A DNA stretch of 64,000 bases from Synanceia verrucosa (GCA_029721515.1 CM056562.1:17305335-17369334), one strand, 5' to 3'. Positions 21,372-34,470 are shown, counted from the stretch's first letter. Translations and numbers: made by a program. Notes: generated by a model from the sequence alone, not told the origin.

Positions 21372-22061
21372 AAGGCCCAAACTAAGAATTCATTGATCCT
21401 AGTATAAATATCGTCAGCGGAGCCGCATCCTGATACAGCTGTGTGATGTTCTTGGTTCAGCACCATGCGCACACACTGTAGGTTGAAGTGACTCAGCACT
21501 ACACACATAAGAAATATGCATTAGAACACTAATTGTGTATTAATCTACAGTTAAAAATAGTTCCCAAAATGCACCATTTACTCCTGTTTGTGTGATATTT
21601 GCAAAAAAAAAAAAAAAATACAGAGACCAGATGTTTTGTTTAGTGATCTTTTTTTGAAGATTTATTGCTTCAGTGGGTTGGAGCTGAGAGCCGCTAGTCA
21701 GATTTATCTGCAATAAGAAAAATATACAAAAATGCTGGCCATTGAAATTCCTCTATACATATTTTCCCCAGACATTTCCTAAAACTTAAAAAAAAAATCA
21801 ACTTTGATAATCAATTAGTGATCTTGACTTGTGGAAACTGTGGGATTTCCACTAAAACAGAGTTCTGTGGGTTTGGATGAAGTTTCGTCAAAGGCTAAAG
21901 CTCATTAATTAGCACATTATTGATCTTTGCACAAATCAAGTGTGAAAATGAGGAGTTGCAGTTTTATATGTGGTTATGTGATGGACAATTAGTGGATTTT
22001 TTTTCTGGAAGTCACTGTTGATCAGTGAGTTTCAGTGCAGGATTTTTTTTAAGTAAGTTTG
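21372..22061. other. Intergenic, nothing coding seen
   Basis: AT-rich sequence with a poly-A run near 21602-21616. No gene or named repeat recognised. Confidence 0.4.
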
Positions 22062-22166
22062 CAATGCTAACAACTGCTAAGCTAACTGATGCTGTGCTCC
22101 GGCTTCATGTTGAAAAGAAAGACCTGAGATTGATCAGCTCCTAAAACATCAAACTGCTCCTTTAAG
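22062..22166 (-). repeat. Fragment of the same dispersed repeat as 2700-2960, opposite strand
   Basis: Read on the minus strand the segment runs from 'aaaggagcagtttgatgttt' through 'catgaagccggagcacagc' to 'cagttagcttagcagttg'. This is the same order of words as the left part of the copy at 2700-2830 (tagtttaacatttt, atgaagcagcaacc, cagttagcttagcc). Truncated and diverged. Confidence 0.5.
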
Positions 22167-23299
22167 AGAGCCATTTCAAACCTGTAACATCATGAAATAT
22201 TAGTCTATTGTATTGTTTATTGTAATATAACTGTATTCAGTAAGTTTGGGCTGTAACAATACTCATGAAAACCTGACCCAACAGGAAGTATCATGTTGTG
22301 CCGCAGACAGGTAGATTCCTGCACCGTGTGGCTTTGCGGCCGGCCGTCCTCCCTGTCTTGTTCTCCACACAATGATAACTGCAGTAATGAGATTTGCCAT
22401 TAAGACAGAAAAGAATGAAAAGGACCCCAGCCATCTGTATGGCTCACCACAGTAAAAGGCTGAATGCTATCAAGCCAGAATTCAATCGCTGAATTATACC
22501 CTCTTTGTGTGCGTCTGGTGAGTACCTCACACTATATTCATTTCAAAAAAGGCCTCAATTTAATTAGTTCTCATATGTTGAAAAATTCATGAATTTGTCT
22601 GCGACTCCCGCTGCCATTGTTGGGATTGACTTAAGCGGTGGTGTTAGGCTTTCAGGCAGTTTGGAAGGAAAATTCCCCCCTGCAAAAAAAGAAACAACTG
22701 TTTATGTAAATAGACACTGCATGTTTACTTGGTGGAAGAAAGCGAGGGCCCTGAACGGAGTGCTAAGCTTAGCGTGGCTCTGCCAAAGGGGACCTCTCAC
22801 CATCAACTTCAGTCTTATTAAACTGATTACCAACTCCAGCTAATTAATCAGAGACAGTGCCCTTTCTTGTCATGCAGGGAGGGAGCTCAGTGGGTTCCTC
22901 TCTCACCGCCTCCCCCTCCCATCTGCTCGCCTCTGTTCCCCCCGTTCTCCCTTTTCTTTTTCCAGCTTTGATTGAAGTAGGGGAATGGTAATTTTCATGC
23001 ATCATCTGGGCCGGCAGGATGGGAGGACAAGTAGTAATTACCTTAAACAAACAAGGCCGAGATTGCTTGAGAAGCTACCTCTTTATTCAAGCTCGCGAAA
23101 TAAGAAAACAGACTGGTAGCATGATGGTTTCAAAACACATTTTACAGGCCATTTTGTTCATTGTGTTGGATACGGGTTTCATCTCAGATAAGGAGTCAAA
23201 ATGCAAAAACATTTAACACTTGAAAGCCTTTTAGTGGTATTTTGGCTCAGGTGCTGTGATGTTGTAGGTTCGGTGCTTTTTAAAGGGATTTAAAGGGTA
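22167..23299. other. Intergenic, CNE-like blocks
   Basis: Bases 22320-22620 and 22740-23110 are repeat-free, with AATTTAATTAGTTC and GCTAATTAATCAG words. They include a pyrimidine-rich stretch near 22890-22970. Small frames on both strands are judged to be chance. Regulatory role is inference. Confidence 0.3.
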
Positions 23300-23363
23300 A
23301 GTGCCTGAACTAAAACAAAGCATGTATGCGTATGTGACAAATAAGTATTTTAGTTCAGGCACT
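23300..23363. repeat. 16-bp perfect inverted repeat (hairpin)
   Basis: AGTGCCTGAACTAAAA at 23300-23315 is matched by its exact reverse complement at 23348-23363, with a 32-nt loop. Flanking bases do not pair. No transposon family is recognised around it. Confidence 0.9.
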
Positions 23364-26300
23364 GTGAAGGCCACATAGGTAGGTGCTAGGGGTCCTTAAT
23401 AAACTGTGATACACAGGAAGTAGAGTCTGTTTACAGATTGAATTTTCTGATGTTACAGACAACTCCGGACCCAAATGAGAATAGTAATAGTGTAGCCCAT
23501 CTTATTAAACGTCTGTTATTTGAGAAATGGTCAAGTTTGTATCATTTACTGGCTGCATTTCAGTGCCCCATTCACTCCTGTTAAATGGATATCATCAAAT
23601 CCAATACCGTTGGAAATACTTAAAAATGACCCCAAAGTGAAATGTGTGAGTAAATGACAGTATTTCATCCCAGAAATAAGGTCCAATTTGTAAAAAATGG
23701 CACTTCCCCTTTAACCCAGATGTTTAATGAACGCCACAACTGGCTGACGACAATCTTGTCAAGATCTTAGTTCAGGTCTTGATGGTGAGTGAAATTAAAA
23801 ACAGTATTTTTATAAATAGCACAACATCACCATGTCGTGTTATGAGAATTCATTTTAAGCTTTTTGAATGTTATGTCACGAAATCCAAACAAAACTACTT
23901 AAGTTTGGGGCTTAAAAGAAGTACGGAAACTTGGTAAAGTATGTACCGAAATAGCATCGCTAATAGGCCTACTTACAAAACTTACAAAATAAAATATCAG
24001 TCTCCAAGATGAAAGTCCTGTTTGTTTCCCCTCCCCTCTATAACTGCTCTTTTTCATATCATGAATATCATGAATGAAGTGTTGCGTTCAATGATACATT
24101 TACGTTGTAGTCAGTACAAATGCCAAGCCAAAACAGCAAAAAGGTAGCTGCTCTCATTGCACGCTAAAAGCCTTACACGTTATCATGTCATTCTTAGGCA
24201 AACTGCTCAATTTTCTTTACGTATATTTTGCACCATTGAGTGCAACACAAAAGCAACTCTGTTGCCTTTAAGTGTGACTGAAAAAGGCAAAACATGTCAG
24301 GACTGAGCTACTGCATGCTAAGCTGAGAAAGCTGCTGTTATACATCAGTAGAAAGTGTTGGTATCTGTTAGGGATGAATTATGAAGCCACAGAGAGTTAC
24401 TGCTACTCATCCATTTCCTCCATTTGTGAACTCATAGAGTGAAATGAGCATAAAGAGGCTTTTCCTGTGTTTTTGCCAGCTGGTTGCAAATAGCATAAGT
24501 CAAACAAACTGGACATTCATTAAGTGAGTCCATGCGTGTAAACACAGCTCCTCATTCCTCGCTCTAAACTGGACACTTTTATTGCTCTTACAGACATTTA
24601 CATGTTCACGTGCAGCCCTTTCTCACTTCAGTGACCTCTGTGTTGCGGCTGCATGTTTTGTCACACAGTGTAATTGCTTTATTGTAATTATGCTGTTTGC
24701 TATTACATAACTGGCTCATATGGTGTCCATGTTTAGACGAATCATTCTCCTCTTTTAACAGTTCTCTGTTTTGATATTTGTGCATGAACCCATGGACTTC
24801 TTATCTGAGCTGCGTGGGCTTTCCTCTTTCCCATCTAGATGTTTTCCCAAAATAAAAACATTTTATTGATTATTAAATTAAAGGTAAATCAACTGAGTAA
24901 TTACCAACTAAATGCCAGCAGGGATATATGAAGCTGTGTCTGTAAATAAGCTGAGGTGTTGAAGATGGACGGGAGGATGGCAGTATGGCTATGTGTGTGA
25001 TAGCCACATCCTAAAAACCTATTTTAAAATATGAACCACATTTGCTGTCAAACCAGGGAGTGGTGAGCTTCCAGTCTGAGGTAAACGAGGCTTGAGAAGC
25101 TCCTCACTTCACTTCCTGCTGTTCTGTCTGATTGTGTCGTCTTTGTCTTAGACTGATGTGCTCGTCTGCTCCTCTGGAGAGGCTAATGCAGGCCCCCTTT
25201 TTTTTCCTGCAATCTCACCAAATGCCAAGTGTAACTGGTGCCCCTATTGCTCCTAATTAATGTGTGATTAAAGAGTGAAATAAGGGATTCTACCAGTGAT
25301 TTGTTTTTTTTCAAGCAGTAAGAAATTAATCCCCTTTGGATCTCGCCGAATCATTTAAGGATTCTCCTTGTTCTGTTTATCAAATAAACCAAGTAATTAG
25401 AGACTTTAGATAAGTAGGCTAAATTGATGCCCGCCCTATGTCTTCCCCAGCTAGTGTTCGCTGATAGAAACAGCTGTGTTGCTCTGGTAATGTGCAGCAT
25501 TATACTTGTCCAATAACAATGCCCTTTGTGTTTGGTAGTCGTATAATTACGCTGGGGAGCCTCCTTGACCTTGGTAAGCACTCTATCTTACTGGTGGATC
25601 AGTGTATTTCATTTCTTAACCCACAACGATGCATCACAAGGGAGTTTACTGACATCCCCATGAATGTAATTCACAGTGCAGACTACATTACTGCCAATGC
25701 ACGATTGTGCAGTATGCAATAGTGCAGTTATCCAGGCTGATGATACACGCCGAGCCTGCGGCTATTCAGCAGCGTAATCCTCAGCTAACTTATTGTAGCT
25801 GTACTGTATCTGGAGAGGCAGCAGTGTGATTTTTTATTACTTTCACCTGAGTACCCAGGGCAGGTATCTTATCTCCACACTTGGTTTTATGCAGTTTGGC
25901 TTTGAAAGGTCTTCAAATGTTGGAAATTTAAATTTAGCCTGCATGTCTGATCAGGTAGACACATGAGGTGACTTCCCCCCCATCCCCTCCAAACCACTAC
26001 AGCCACCATTTCTGGTGTTGCATCAGTGTTTCCAACACTGCTCCTGCAGCGAGGGTCCAGTCTGAGACCTCAAACCGACACTTTGAAGCTGAGCTGTTTA
26101 AATGACTTCATCTTGTCCAGATGAAAGGGGAAAGCATGAAGATTTCTGCGTCACAAACAAAGATTGGCAGCGTGGGTCACGTTTTCCTGTTCTGTGCAAC
26201 ATTTCTTTTATTTGAGTTTTGGTGTATGAGTCATTGAAATTAGTCATTGTATGATTCATGAAAGGAGTCAGGGATTAGAGGGGAGTTATTTTTTTTTTTG

Positions 26301-26928
26301 TAGCTTGTCTCCAAATTAGAAATCAGTTTGTGCCCATAATTGCTGTAATGGCACTAACACTACCGAGGTTATAAATGATATTAGCAGCAGGCTAGCTCTT
26401 TGTTCAGTTGTCTATTAAGTTAATTTATTTCCCACAGTACGTGAGAATAAGACATCAAAGGACACAATAGAAATGTTTATTAAGTTACGTGACATTGGTA
26501 ACAGGTCTTGGTTTATTGTTTATATCTATTGATTGTTGACAGCCCTGGAGGTGGACCCTCAGTTGGCAGAGTTGCAGTGATTCAGATTTAGCCAGCACAA
26601 ACCCCAGTGTTGGAGAAGTTAGACCCGTTACACCACTGTCTCACAGAGCCGCCGCACACTTCTCCTATCAGTGAACTGCTTTCCTCATAGCAGGGAGGAA
26701 AATCCTCTGTTTCTGCCACTTTGGATTTGGTTTTTGGATTTTCCAATAAACAGACTATCAAAACGTACACAGACCCAGCGCCTTAAACTTGACTGACAAG
26801 CCGAGTCCACTGCAGCGCTTCTTCTTCGTCCTCTCAGGTTGGACTGAGGGCAGATTGGACACTTCAATGATTCAGCATGTGTTATGTGTTGTGGGGCTCT
26901 CTACTTAGCATGCTACTTTCAGGAAACA
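23364..26928. other. Intergenic, CNE-like block 25200-25740
   Basis: No gene recognised. Bases 25200-25740 lack repeats and contain CTAATTAATG, GAAATTAATCC, GTAATTAGAG and a facing SOX-like pair (AACAAT 25515-25520, CTTTGT 25524-25529). Bases 23440-23720 may belong to an unnamed dispersed repeat. The remainder is ordinary sequence with poly-T runs (25198-25206, 26289-26299). Confidence 0.35.
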
Positions 26929-27441
26929 CATGACCACTGACAGGTGAAGTCAGTAACACTGATTATCTCTCCATCATGGCTCCTGGGATAAAAAAGGCAT
27001 CAAATGAACATTTAGTCCTCAGAGTTGATGTTAGAAGCAGGAAAAATGTTCCAGTATCAGGATTTGAGTGAGTTTGACACCGAGAAGCAAACAGTGATGT
27101 CTAGAGGAGTGGATCAGAGCATCTCCAGACCTGCAGCTCTTGTGGGATGTTACTGGTCTGCAGTGGTCAGGATCTATCAAAAGTGGTCCAAGGAAGGACC
27201 AGTGGAGAACCAGAGACAGGGTCATGAGAGGACAAGGATCACTGATGCAGGTGGGGAGTGAAGGCTGGTCCTGGTGGTCTGATCCAACAGAGCAGAGAAG
27301 TTAATGCTGCTGAAGATAGAAAGGAGTCAGGATACAGAGAGCAGAGCAGTTTGTTGTGTTTGGGGCTGTTTTGGCAGAAAAAGGGGGATCGTCACAATAT
27401 TAGACAGGTGGTCATATAGTAATATTATGCCTGGTTGGTGT
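26929..27441 (+). mobile_element. Tc1/mariner-type element, internally deleted and decayed
   Basis: The left part carries 'tgaccactgacaggtgaag' and 'gttgatgttagaagcaggaa'. A frame from about 27025 encodes the N-terminal helix-turn-helix region of a Tc1-like transposase (SAVVRIYQKWSKEGPVENQR, then QGHERTRITDAGGE). The right part has the last transposase codons ('ggctgttttggcagaaaaag') and the inverted terminus ('caggtggtcatatagtaat', then 'attatgcctggttggtgt'). The catalytic DDE core between them is missing, so the copy is about 0.5 kb instead of the usual 1.3-1.6 kb. The inner part of the ends (TGACCAC) is inverted left to right. The outer left end is eroded. Inactive. Confidence 0.85.
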
Positions 27442-30371
27442 TTATCTGCGACACAATACATAGATGTCAATACAGTAACCTCTCTACTCTCTGTTGATAA
27501 TTCATTCATTATTTTTTCCTTCACATTGTACCTTTAAGTACTCTGTAGCATAAGTGAATTAGAATTATTGTGTGATGCTGCACTGTTAGCATTGCGAGTA
27601 GTTCAAATGTGTAAACATCTGCCATGAAGAGATTAGCACCTAAAGCAAATGAGCTCCACCAGCCGGTTCACATGGTGGCTGGTGAGCATCTAGTGTTGCT
27701 CCATTGTTTTACTGCAACTCAAATAGTTTAGAAAAGCGATTTAAGCACCGTTTTTAGAAATACTTTTTGGTTTCCATTCACAGCTGAGCCAAATTAAATA
27801 TGTTCTACTGTGTAGGAGGCTCAGATCAGGTCAGCCATGTTTACCTGCTCACTTCACTGTACTGTGCACTTGTTTTTCCTGCCTCTTCCTCTTTCTGCTC
27901 CGACTTCTCTCTTTTTCTATTTCACTGACTTCTTATTCCTTCCCTTCGCTGGGCATACAGTCTGCCTGTGTCCTTTATTCTTTTATGGCAGGCCTAGCAC
28001 TGAGCCTCCTTCTAATTAGATCAGGAATTATGGTATGGATTAGGTGATGGAGGGGCATGCCAGTTCCTCTGACCATGGTAGCTATTTCAAGTCACCATTT
28101 CAAAGTTATGTGCTTAATTCCTCCCCCCCTCCCCTTTTCGCTGTGCATTATAACACAGCTGCAGGAAGAGTGACAAACACTGTTAATCTCTTGTTTGCTG
28201 GCAGTCCATTACAAAGGGGTAGAGCAGGATTTTTCTCCAGCACTGTAAACACTCAAAATTCAGCATTGTCCATTACCTCTTAAACACAGCTGATAACAAG
28301 CATCATTAATTAAACTGTGGGAGTAAGTGGGGTTACATAAATTGAAATTAATAATCGGGCTCAAACAGAAATAGAATGCATGTTTCCTCAGAAACTCACG
28401 AATGTAGCCTCGTAGATTAAGAAGGTTTGGCTCCTGTTTCACTTGTGATGTTTCCACCAATCCCAGGGACAGGTTTAGTCATGGAGTGCTCTTTTAATTT
28501 GTTTGCCACATTCTTGCATTTTCTCAGAAAAAAATGATCAAGTAGGCATTTAATTACTTTAAGGAAATAAATCACCTCCCATAGCTATTGTGTTGCTGCC
28601 AAGTCTATTGCACATAAGCTGCAAAGAACATGAAATATTTCACCACTTGTATTTGAAATACTCACTGTCGAGTCAATGTGGGGCAGACAATGGCGGGAAA
28701 TGTTGACTCCTCTTAGTAGGTAGGCAGACGTCACAGCCTGTAAAGCAAACTAAATCTTGTTTTTGACTTTCTGGGGGCTGATAGACAATCGGTCGTTATG
28801 CATAAAATGCTCATTGTTGGTCATTATATGATAACGTCACCATAGCCAGATTCCTGCATGCATATAAGAGGTGTGAATGTCTGAGGCATGATACAAATCA
28901 AGACTAGCATGTTGTGTTTGGAGGGTTGAGATTACATGAAACACCAGCGAGCCCTCAGAGGACTTCAACATGCCTGACTGAAGACTGTTGTCAGGGAGAA
29001 TCAAGTCAAGACATGCCCGTCTGCATCTGACAGCATGGAGGAGAGGAGCCAAAAATGTTTTTATAATTGAATTAACTTTACACATTTGAGGGGAGAATTT
29101 AATAATCAGTGGACATGAACATAATCCACAATATTCATCCAGTTTGAGCTCAGATTTTACAGGTGAACATTGGCATCAACTCCCATGAAGTGACTGAGAT
29201 CATGTCATGTATAAATAACTGGGCTGTAATTTCACCTCTGGGGGAACACCAATCCACCTGATGGGAGACTGATAATCAAAATGTGACAGGAAACTCCCAG
29301 AAGGTGACACCGAATCCCTCATGTGGCGAATTGAGGGATGGGTTGGACAAACATCTGCCAAAAGCCACAGTTGAAATCCATATGGATGGAAGTTAATTGG
29401 CAAGCACAGGCCCAGGCTTGACGTGAGCGTGGACACATAACATCCCTGCGTGGGTGGGCAGAGGTGGCTGGAGGTTTGAGGTCGAGCCTCGGTCCCTCCC
29501 TCGTACCGATTCACACGGCCGCCGTGGAGCTTATCTGAGAGAGAGGAGCAAAATGGCATGTTAAATGCCTAATTAGTGGCCGTGACCTCAGCCTAATATT
29601 TCCTTACGGGGAGAGGCATTACCACTGCTAGACAGCGACTAATCTGACATTTTAAGATTTTAAAGTTTTATTTTTTATTATTTTGTCATTTCAGTCAGTA
29701 ATCTGACATAACAGAGTGAAGATGAACCTCTGGAGAGTTTGGCAGGTTTACTGAGGCCTCAGTAATAAAGACTCACAGTTTTTCCCCCTCAGGTTCTTCC
29801 CACATTGGAGAGGTTTGATTCATTAGGACAGCAGGTCTCTTGAGGGAAATCTCAAGGGTCTTCTAACCATACAAGTGAGAGGGTGGAAAAACCTCCCTGT
29901 ACTTCAGTGGAGCACACTGACATCATTTGCATCTTGTATTTTTTTTAACGAATTTTCACATTCATTCACGTGAAAACAAATGAGCCCCTGCTCCTCTCGT
30001 CAACGCCATAAGCGCTCCACCCCAAGAGAGCCATGGGAATTTCCATTAAAGGCGTTTGAGTCAGAAACGGCGTACAAATAAATGATGCGCTCCTGGGAAA
30101 TCACGGCAACAAGCAGATACATGTTAAAACTCAGGAGAGAGCATCTCGTTTGGGCCGGAGAGGGCTTCCCAAAATCCAGATGTGGTGGAAGCACAGACGG
30201 GGCTCAGGCCTCCTCGCCAGTAATGAAGCAATTAGACAGACAATTATGAACACCTGTGATGCTGATTGGCACCATGCGGCTCCGTCTCCTTCCGCGAGAC
30301 TAAAGACGCCTGAATGTTGCTAAAGTTAACCTCTAACAGGGCCTGTAATGACGACGAGGGCCAAAATACGC

Positions 30372-30373
<2 letters not shown>
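27442..30373. other. Intergenic, CNE-like blocks
   Basis: No gene recognised. CNE-like repeat-free segments are about 28280-28700 (CATTAATTAAAC, AAATTAATAATCG), 29160-29620 and 29960-30340. A short imperfect hairpin (CACCAGCC 27657-27664 with GGCTGGTG 27677-27684) is present. Open frames such as 29200-29559 on the minus strand have no family resemblance. Confidence 0.35.

Positions 30374-30415
<42 letters not shown>
30374..30415. repeat. (CA)21 microsatellite
   Basis: Uninterrupted dinucleotide run read directly from the sequence. Likely polymorphic. Confidence 0.97.
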
Positions 30416-30417
<2 letters not shown>

Positions 30418-32790
30418 AGGTTCGCATTAGGAAGACGGGCTCATCCCACACAGCCGGTTGCGTCATGTATTATTGAAACCAGCCCTTGTATAAACACATC
30501 TCCAATAAATTATGGTCTCAATTTTTCTGATTCATTAAGGTTAATGCAGTTTTAATTAGTGCTTGATTTGAAGCCCATTAGACGCAATTTATAAGTCCTT
30601 TTCGGGGACCTGCAAAATGACGTTGCGTGGGATTAATAAGATAAAAGGCACAAGTTGGAATTGCAGTCGGTCCTGGACTCAGGGATCCCTCTCTTTTCAC
30701 TGTAACCGCTTGTTTGTTTGCAGAACCGCTTTCAGGCACATTAAAACAATCTAATGAATAGAGAGCTTTGGCTTCAGGGATTGCATCACCCATTGGATGA
30801 ACAAATGTAATGGTGGCTATGGCCTGATTAAAAGGATGCTCAGGAAATAGGTTGAAACAGCTGAGGGCTCTATAATTATAAACCATATAATGGGGTGACA
30901 GCTTGGTTTTTAATCTATCAGAGCAACTTTACAGCTCAATCCTGAAGCTCCTGTTTGTTTTGAACCACTGACTGAGGTATGGTCAACAGAAGAACTACAC
31001 AACTTCAAGTTGCGTGTATGAAAACACACTAATAAAGTGGTAAATAGCATTATGGTCACACTTTAACTCAACCCCCTCAGTTTAGAGCCGGTATGGAAAT
31101 TATTAGCAGGCTGAGGCCACGTATTGGTTTCATTTCATTTAATTCAGTGACTGTTTTTTTCACTATTTTATTGTTTGTCCATGATAATACTTTCTGAGAC
31201 ATTGGGGAGACAATATTGCAGCATTTTTTTTAAGTCAGGGGTCGGAGCCTACGTTTTTTTTTTTTTTTTCAAACTCATTTCAGCAGGATATTAACACACA
31301 TTTAAGTGTTTGTTAATGTATGTCTAACAATTAGAAATCATATGAAGTATTCAGAGCTGGTATATTAACAGTTTAACATATCTGTGATCAATATTTTATG
31401 CTATAAGTGAAAATATCAAGCACATATTTATATTCTTAATCTATATAGAGTTTAAGAAATTCACCACAGTATCATATTATTAATCATTTTTTATAGTAGA
31501 AGCAAACTTAGGAATAATTCATGGACTAATATAGTCAGTAAAGGAAACACATTAATCACACCTCATGTAAAATCAATGTTTGTATCACCAGCAAAGAAAA
31601 TGAAAAGCCATTAAAATGCTGGTGGATGAGAAATAATAAGGGTCCTCAACCACATCCCTGTGGTACACTATGTGTTATATATGTTTTCACACTTTAGAAA
31701 GAAATGTGTAATATGTATATATTATCTATTTTAGTTGTAGAAATGTATAAATAATCATAAAAATAATATATACAGAAATACAATTGCATATAATTAATTT
31801 TAAATATTAATATATTTAATAAATCTTTAAACTCCAGTAATCAGTGGAGAAAAATCAATTACATATTACAGCATATTAAATGAAATTATTTATTACCTGT
31901 TTGTATACCAGTTCAGCAGTTACAAAGTACAGTATAAGACATCAAAACCAGAGCAAACAGTTAATAGGCAGCACAGCTTCGGTGTGAGTTATAGTGAGCA
32001 GCCTTTTTGAAATGGTATCAGTGCAGCGGAGATGCCTGGAAATTACAGGAAGAGAGTGTAGAGCTGAACTGCTGACAGTAGGAGTCACAATACATTAGCA
32101 GATCCTCCAACTGCCTGATCTTTTTGCATGACCGTCCCACTGCACTGTTGAATTGTTAACACACATTGTTTGACATAGTCACAGCTACACCCCCCTGTCA
32201 TCTGTAGGCAGGAAAATAGTGCTCCAACAAGGTTATGAGACAGGTGGAGCTCCTGCTTTTGGCTCGCAGGTTGTGGTGGAGAGCTCTCTCCATTTTGCAT
32301 GTTTGTAAATTGCCACCAGAAGTGAATAAAATGGTCCCATGTGTAAACTCCAGCTCTGCGGGTCCACTTCAGAGACCTGAGATCAATTTTGGTGCATTTA
32401 TTCTCTGAGAGAGGCGCACAATGGGAGTTCGCTGAAGATCAGTTTTCAATTGGATAATAGGGTTGTGAAAAGAGGGGATCTAGAGGGCATTGCTTTCACA
32501 CATTCTTATGGCTTCATATCTCTGTAACATGAACCGCTTCAGTCTCAGCACCTCCATAAGCCTTTTTTTCCTCCTCTAAATCAAATTCAATTTGCACCTA
32601 AAAGAGTGTCACGTCGTGCACCATCATATTGTCAGACCACATTGGAGCTTTTCATAATGAGGTATTCAAACAAACCAAATTAAGTTACATTTCTGTTTTC
32701 TTTTAATTTTATAGTCATTTGCATCCAAAGTCTCTATTATTATTACATTATTGCAGCTGAAGTAAGACAGTTTTTTTATTTTTCCTGCCC
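30416..32790. other. Intergenic: CNE-like block, then AT-rich stretch
   Basis: Bases 30430-30900 are repeat-free with CAATAAATTATGG and TTTTAATTAGTGC words and look CNE-like. A poly-T run lies near 31254-31270. Bases 31300-31900 are strongly AT-rich without recognisable repeats. Nothing coding is supported. Confidence 0.35.
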
Positions 32791-32845
32791 ATCTCTCTAT
32801 CTATCGATCTATCTTTCTTTCTATCTTTCTTTCTTTCTACCTATC
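32791..32845. repeat. (TATC/TTTC)n tetranucleotide tract
   Basis: Imperfect run of ATCT and TTTC units directly upstream of a splice-acceptor-like TTTAG at 32861-32865. Confidence 0.85.
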
Positions 32846-32865
32846 ATTTTGTTTTTGCTGTTTAG

Positions 32866-33048
32866 GGAGCAGCTAGTAGAGGTCTAAAAGGTGCTGCTGA
32901 CTCTCCTCCTCCTCCTCCTCCCACTCGTCCTCCTCTCCCTCCACCTCCTCTAACCCTGTGCAGCCACTAGATGGGGTATGATAACCACAGAGAGGATCTC
33001 CCAGCGGGACGCCTCCAGCTCTGGTTGGTGCTGCTGATCATAGGAGAG
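32866..33048 (+). CDS. Unassigned candidate exon with signal-peptide-like N terminus
   Basis: A pyrimidine-rich tract ending GCTGTTTAG (AG at 32864-32865) and a consensus donor GAG|GTGAGA at 33049 bound a 183-bp segment. It begins with a CTC-rich leader (32901-32952) resembling a 5' UTR. It then has ATG at 32971 opening 26 codons: MGYDNHREDLPAGRLQ followed by LWLVLLIIGE, a polar start and a hydrophobic core like a signal peptide. It ends in phase 0. I do not recognise the protein and see no certain downstream exon. It could be the first coding exon of an unknown secreted or membrane protein, a lncRNA exon, or coincidence. Confidence 0.22.
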
Positions 33049-33790
33049 GTGAGAGGAAATAGTCCCAGTAGATCCCAATCAGCCTCCTATTTGTTTTTAT
33101 TGTTTCTTTCCTATTCAAATAATTCTCCAACTAATCTTATGTTCTTACTTGTAGAAGTATTTATTAGTAACAGCGCACAGTCGACTGTTCACTGGCTCTA
33201 TGACTCTGCTGCTGATGCAGTTTTCTTAGATGAGATTAAGTTTCCACTAGCTCCAGATTGTAATTGGTAAAAAAAAGGTGCTTATTAATTAAATTTATTC
33301 AATTAACTTAATAGTTTTGCAGTTTTTATTGAAATATTTGCAAGAACAATTCATGTTACAACTGTATGCAAATTTTCTTTTGAATGTATTTCATGTAAAT
33401 GAATGATCCCATTAAACAAAAGTGAACTGTTTCATAAAACTAATTAAAGTATAGTATAAAACTAATAAAAGTATCAGCTTAAAACAACTTGACAGATTCA
33501 CAGTTTCTTTTCTGTTATCAGATGATGACAAACATTTGTGAAAACACGTGTTCGTGTGAGGGCTTTTTTATTTCTCTGAACTATTTTAAAGGTGAGAGAC
33601 ACTGATGAAGAAAACTAATAAAATTGGTGTCCAATTTAACCTCAATGTGCAGCTTAGATGTACTATAATTTAATTTACAGTCACTGCCAGGTTTCAGATA
33701 AACTACAAACAGATGAAACACACTTCTCTGAGGAAAGCCTAATTGCTATTTTTTTTTAAAATAAAACTACTACTACTACTACTACTAATG

Positions 33791-33824
<34 letters not shown>

Positions 33825-34466
33825 GATGACCAACCATAATGGAAAAAAACAAAGAATAAAAAAACAGATTGATTAGCGTGGAGCAGCTGCTCTGAGATCG
33901 TACTGCCGTGTTAGCGGTGCCCAAACTAAGGCTCAGGGACTCCTGTGGGTCTCCTAGGTATCCCCAGTCTAACAAGATCTTATTGATTTAGTCACTAAAC
34001 TTTTAAACTGTAATAGAATCAAAATGACTGACTGCTCTGATCCTAATATTTTGCAATTCAGAAAAAAATAATACTAATCTTCAGTTGAGGATCACAACAA
34101 CATCTGGAGTTTTATATTTGACAGCATGCTGACAAACAAAACAATAATGACTTTTATTTTGTTCAGGAAGAAAGGAAGAGCTCTGGACATGGAAGTGAAA
34201 TGTTAATGAAAACCCAGCTGGATTACTTGTGATCATAAATTGAAGCCATGAGTGTTTTTTTTTTTTTAAAGCGTGTCTCTCTCAGCTTTTGCCTAAGTGC
34301 TTATGATTGGTAGATGAATCTGTCAAAATTCATAACATGCACTAAACTCATGCTGCCTGCAGTCCTTGAAACGGTTAAACAAATATTTTGGGGTAAAAGA
34401 TGACCTCTCATAATTGCATTTCTCCCCTACTTGTGAAGACTACTTTCAAAGGCTACTGTATTGTGC

Positions 34467-34470
<4 letters not shown>
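33049..34470. other. Intergenic, AT-rich, with ACT/ATA repeats
   Basis: No gene recognised. (ACT)7 at 33766-33786 is directly followed by an (ATA)n run to about 33824, a compound microsatellite. A poly-T run lies near 34255-34268. Confidence 0.5.

Noticed and set aside
29200..29559. 119-codon minus-strand frame
   Set aside because: No family resemblance and low-complexity composition. It falls in a CNE-like block.
33739..33975. Minus frame with poly-Ile/poly-Ser
   Set aside because: Pure translation of the ATA/ACT microsatellite.
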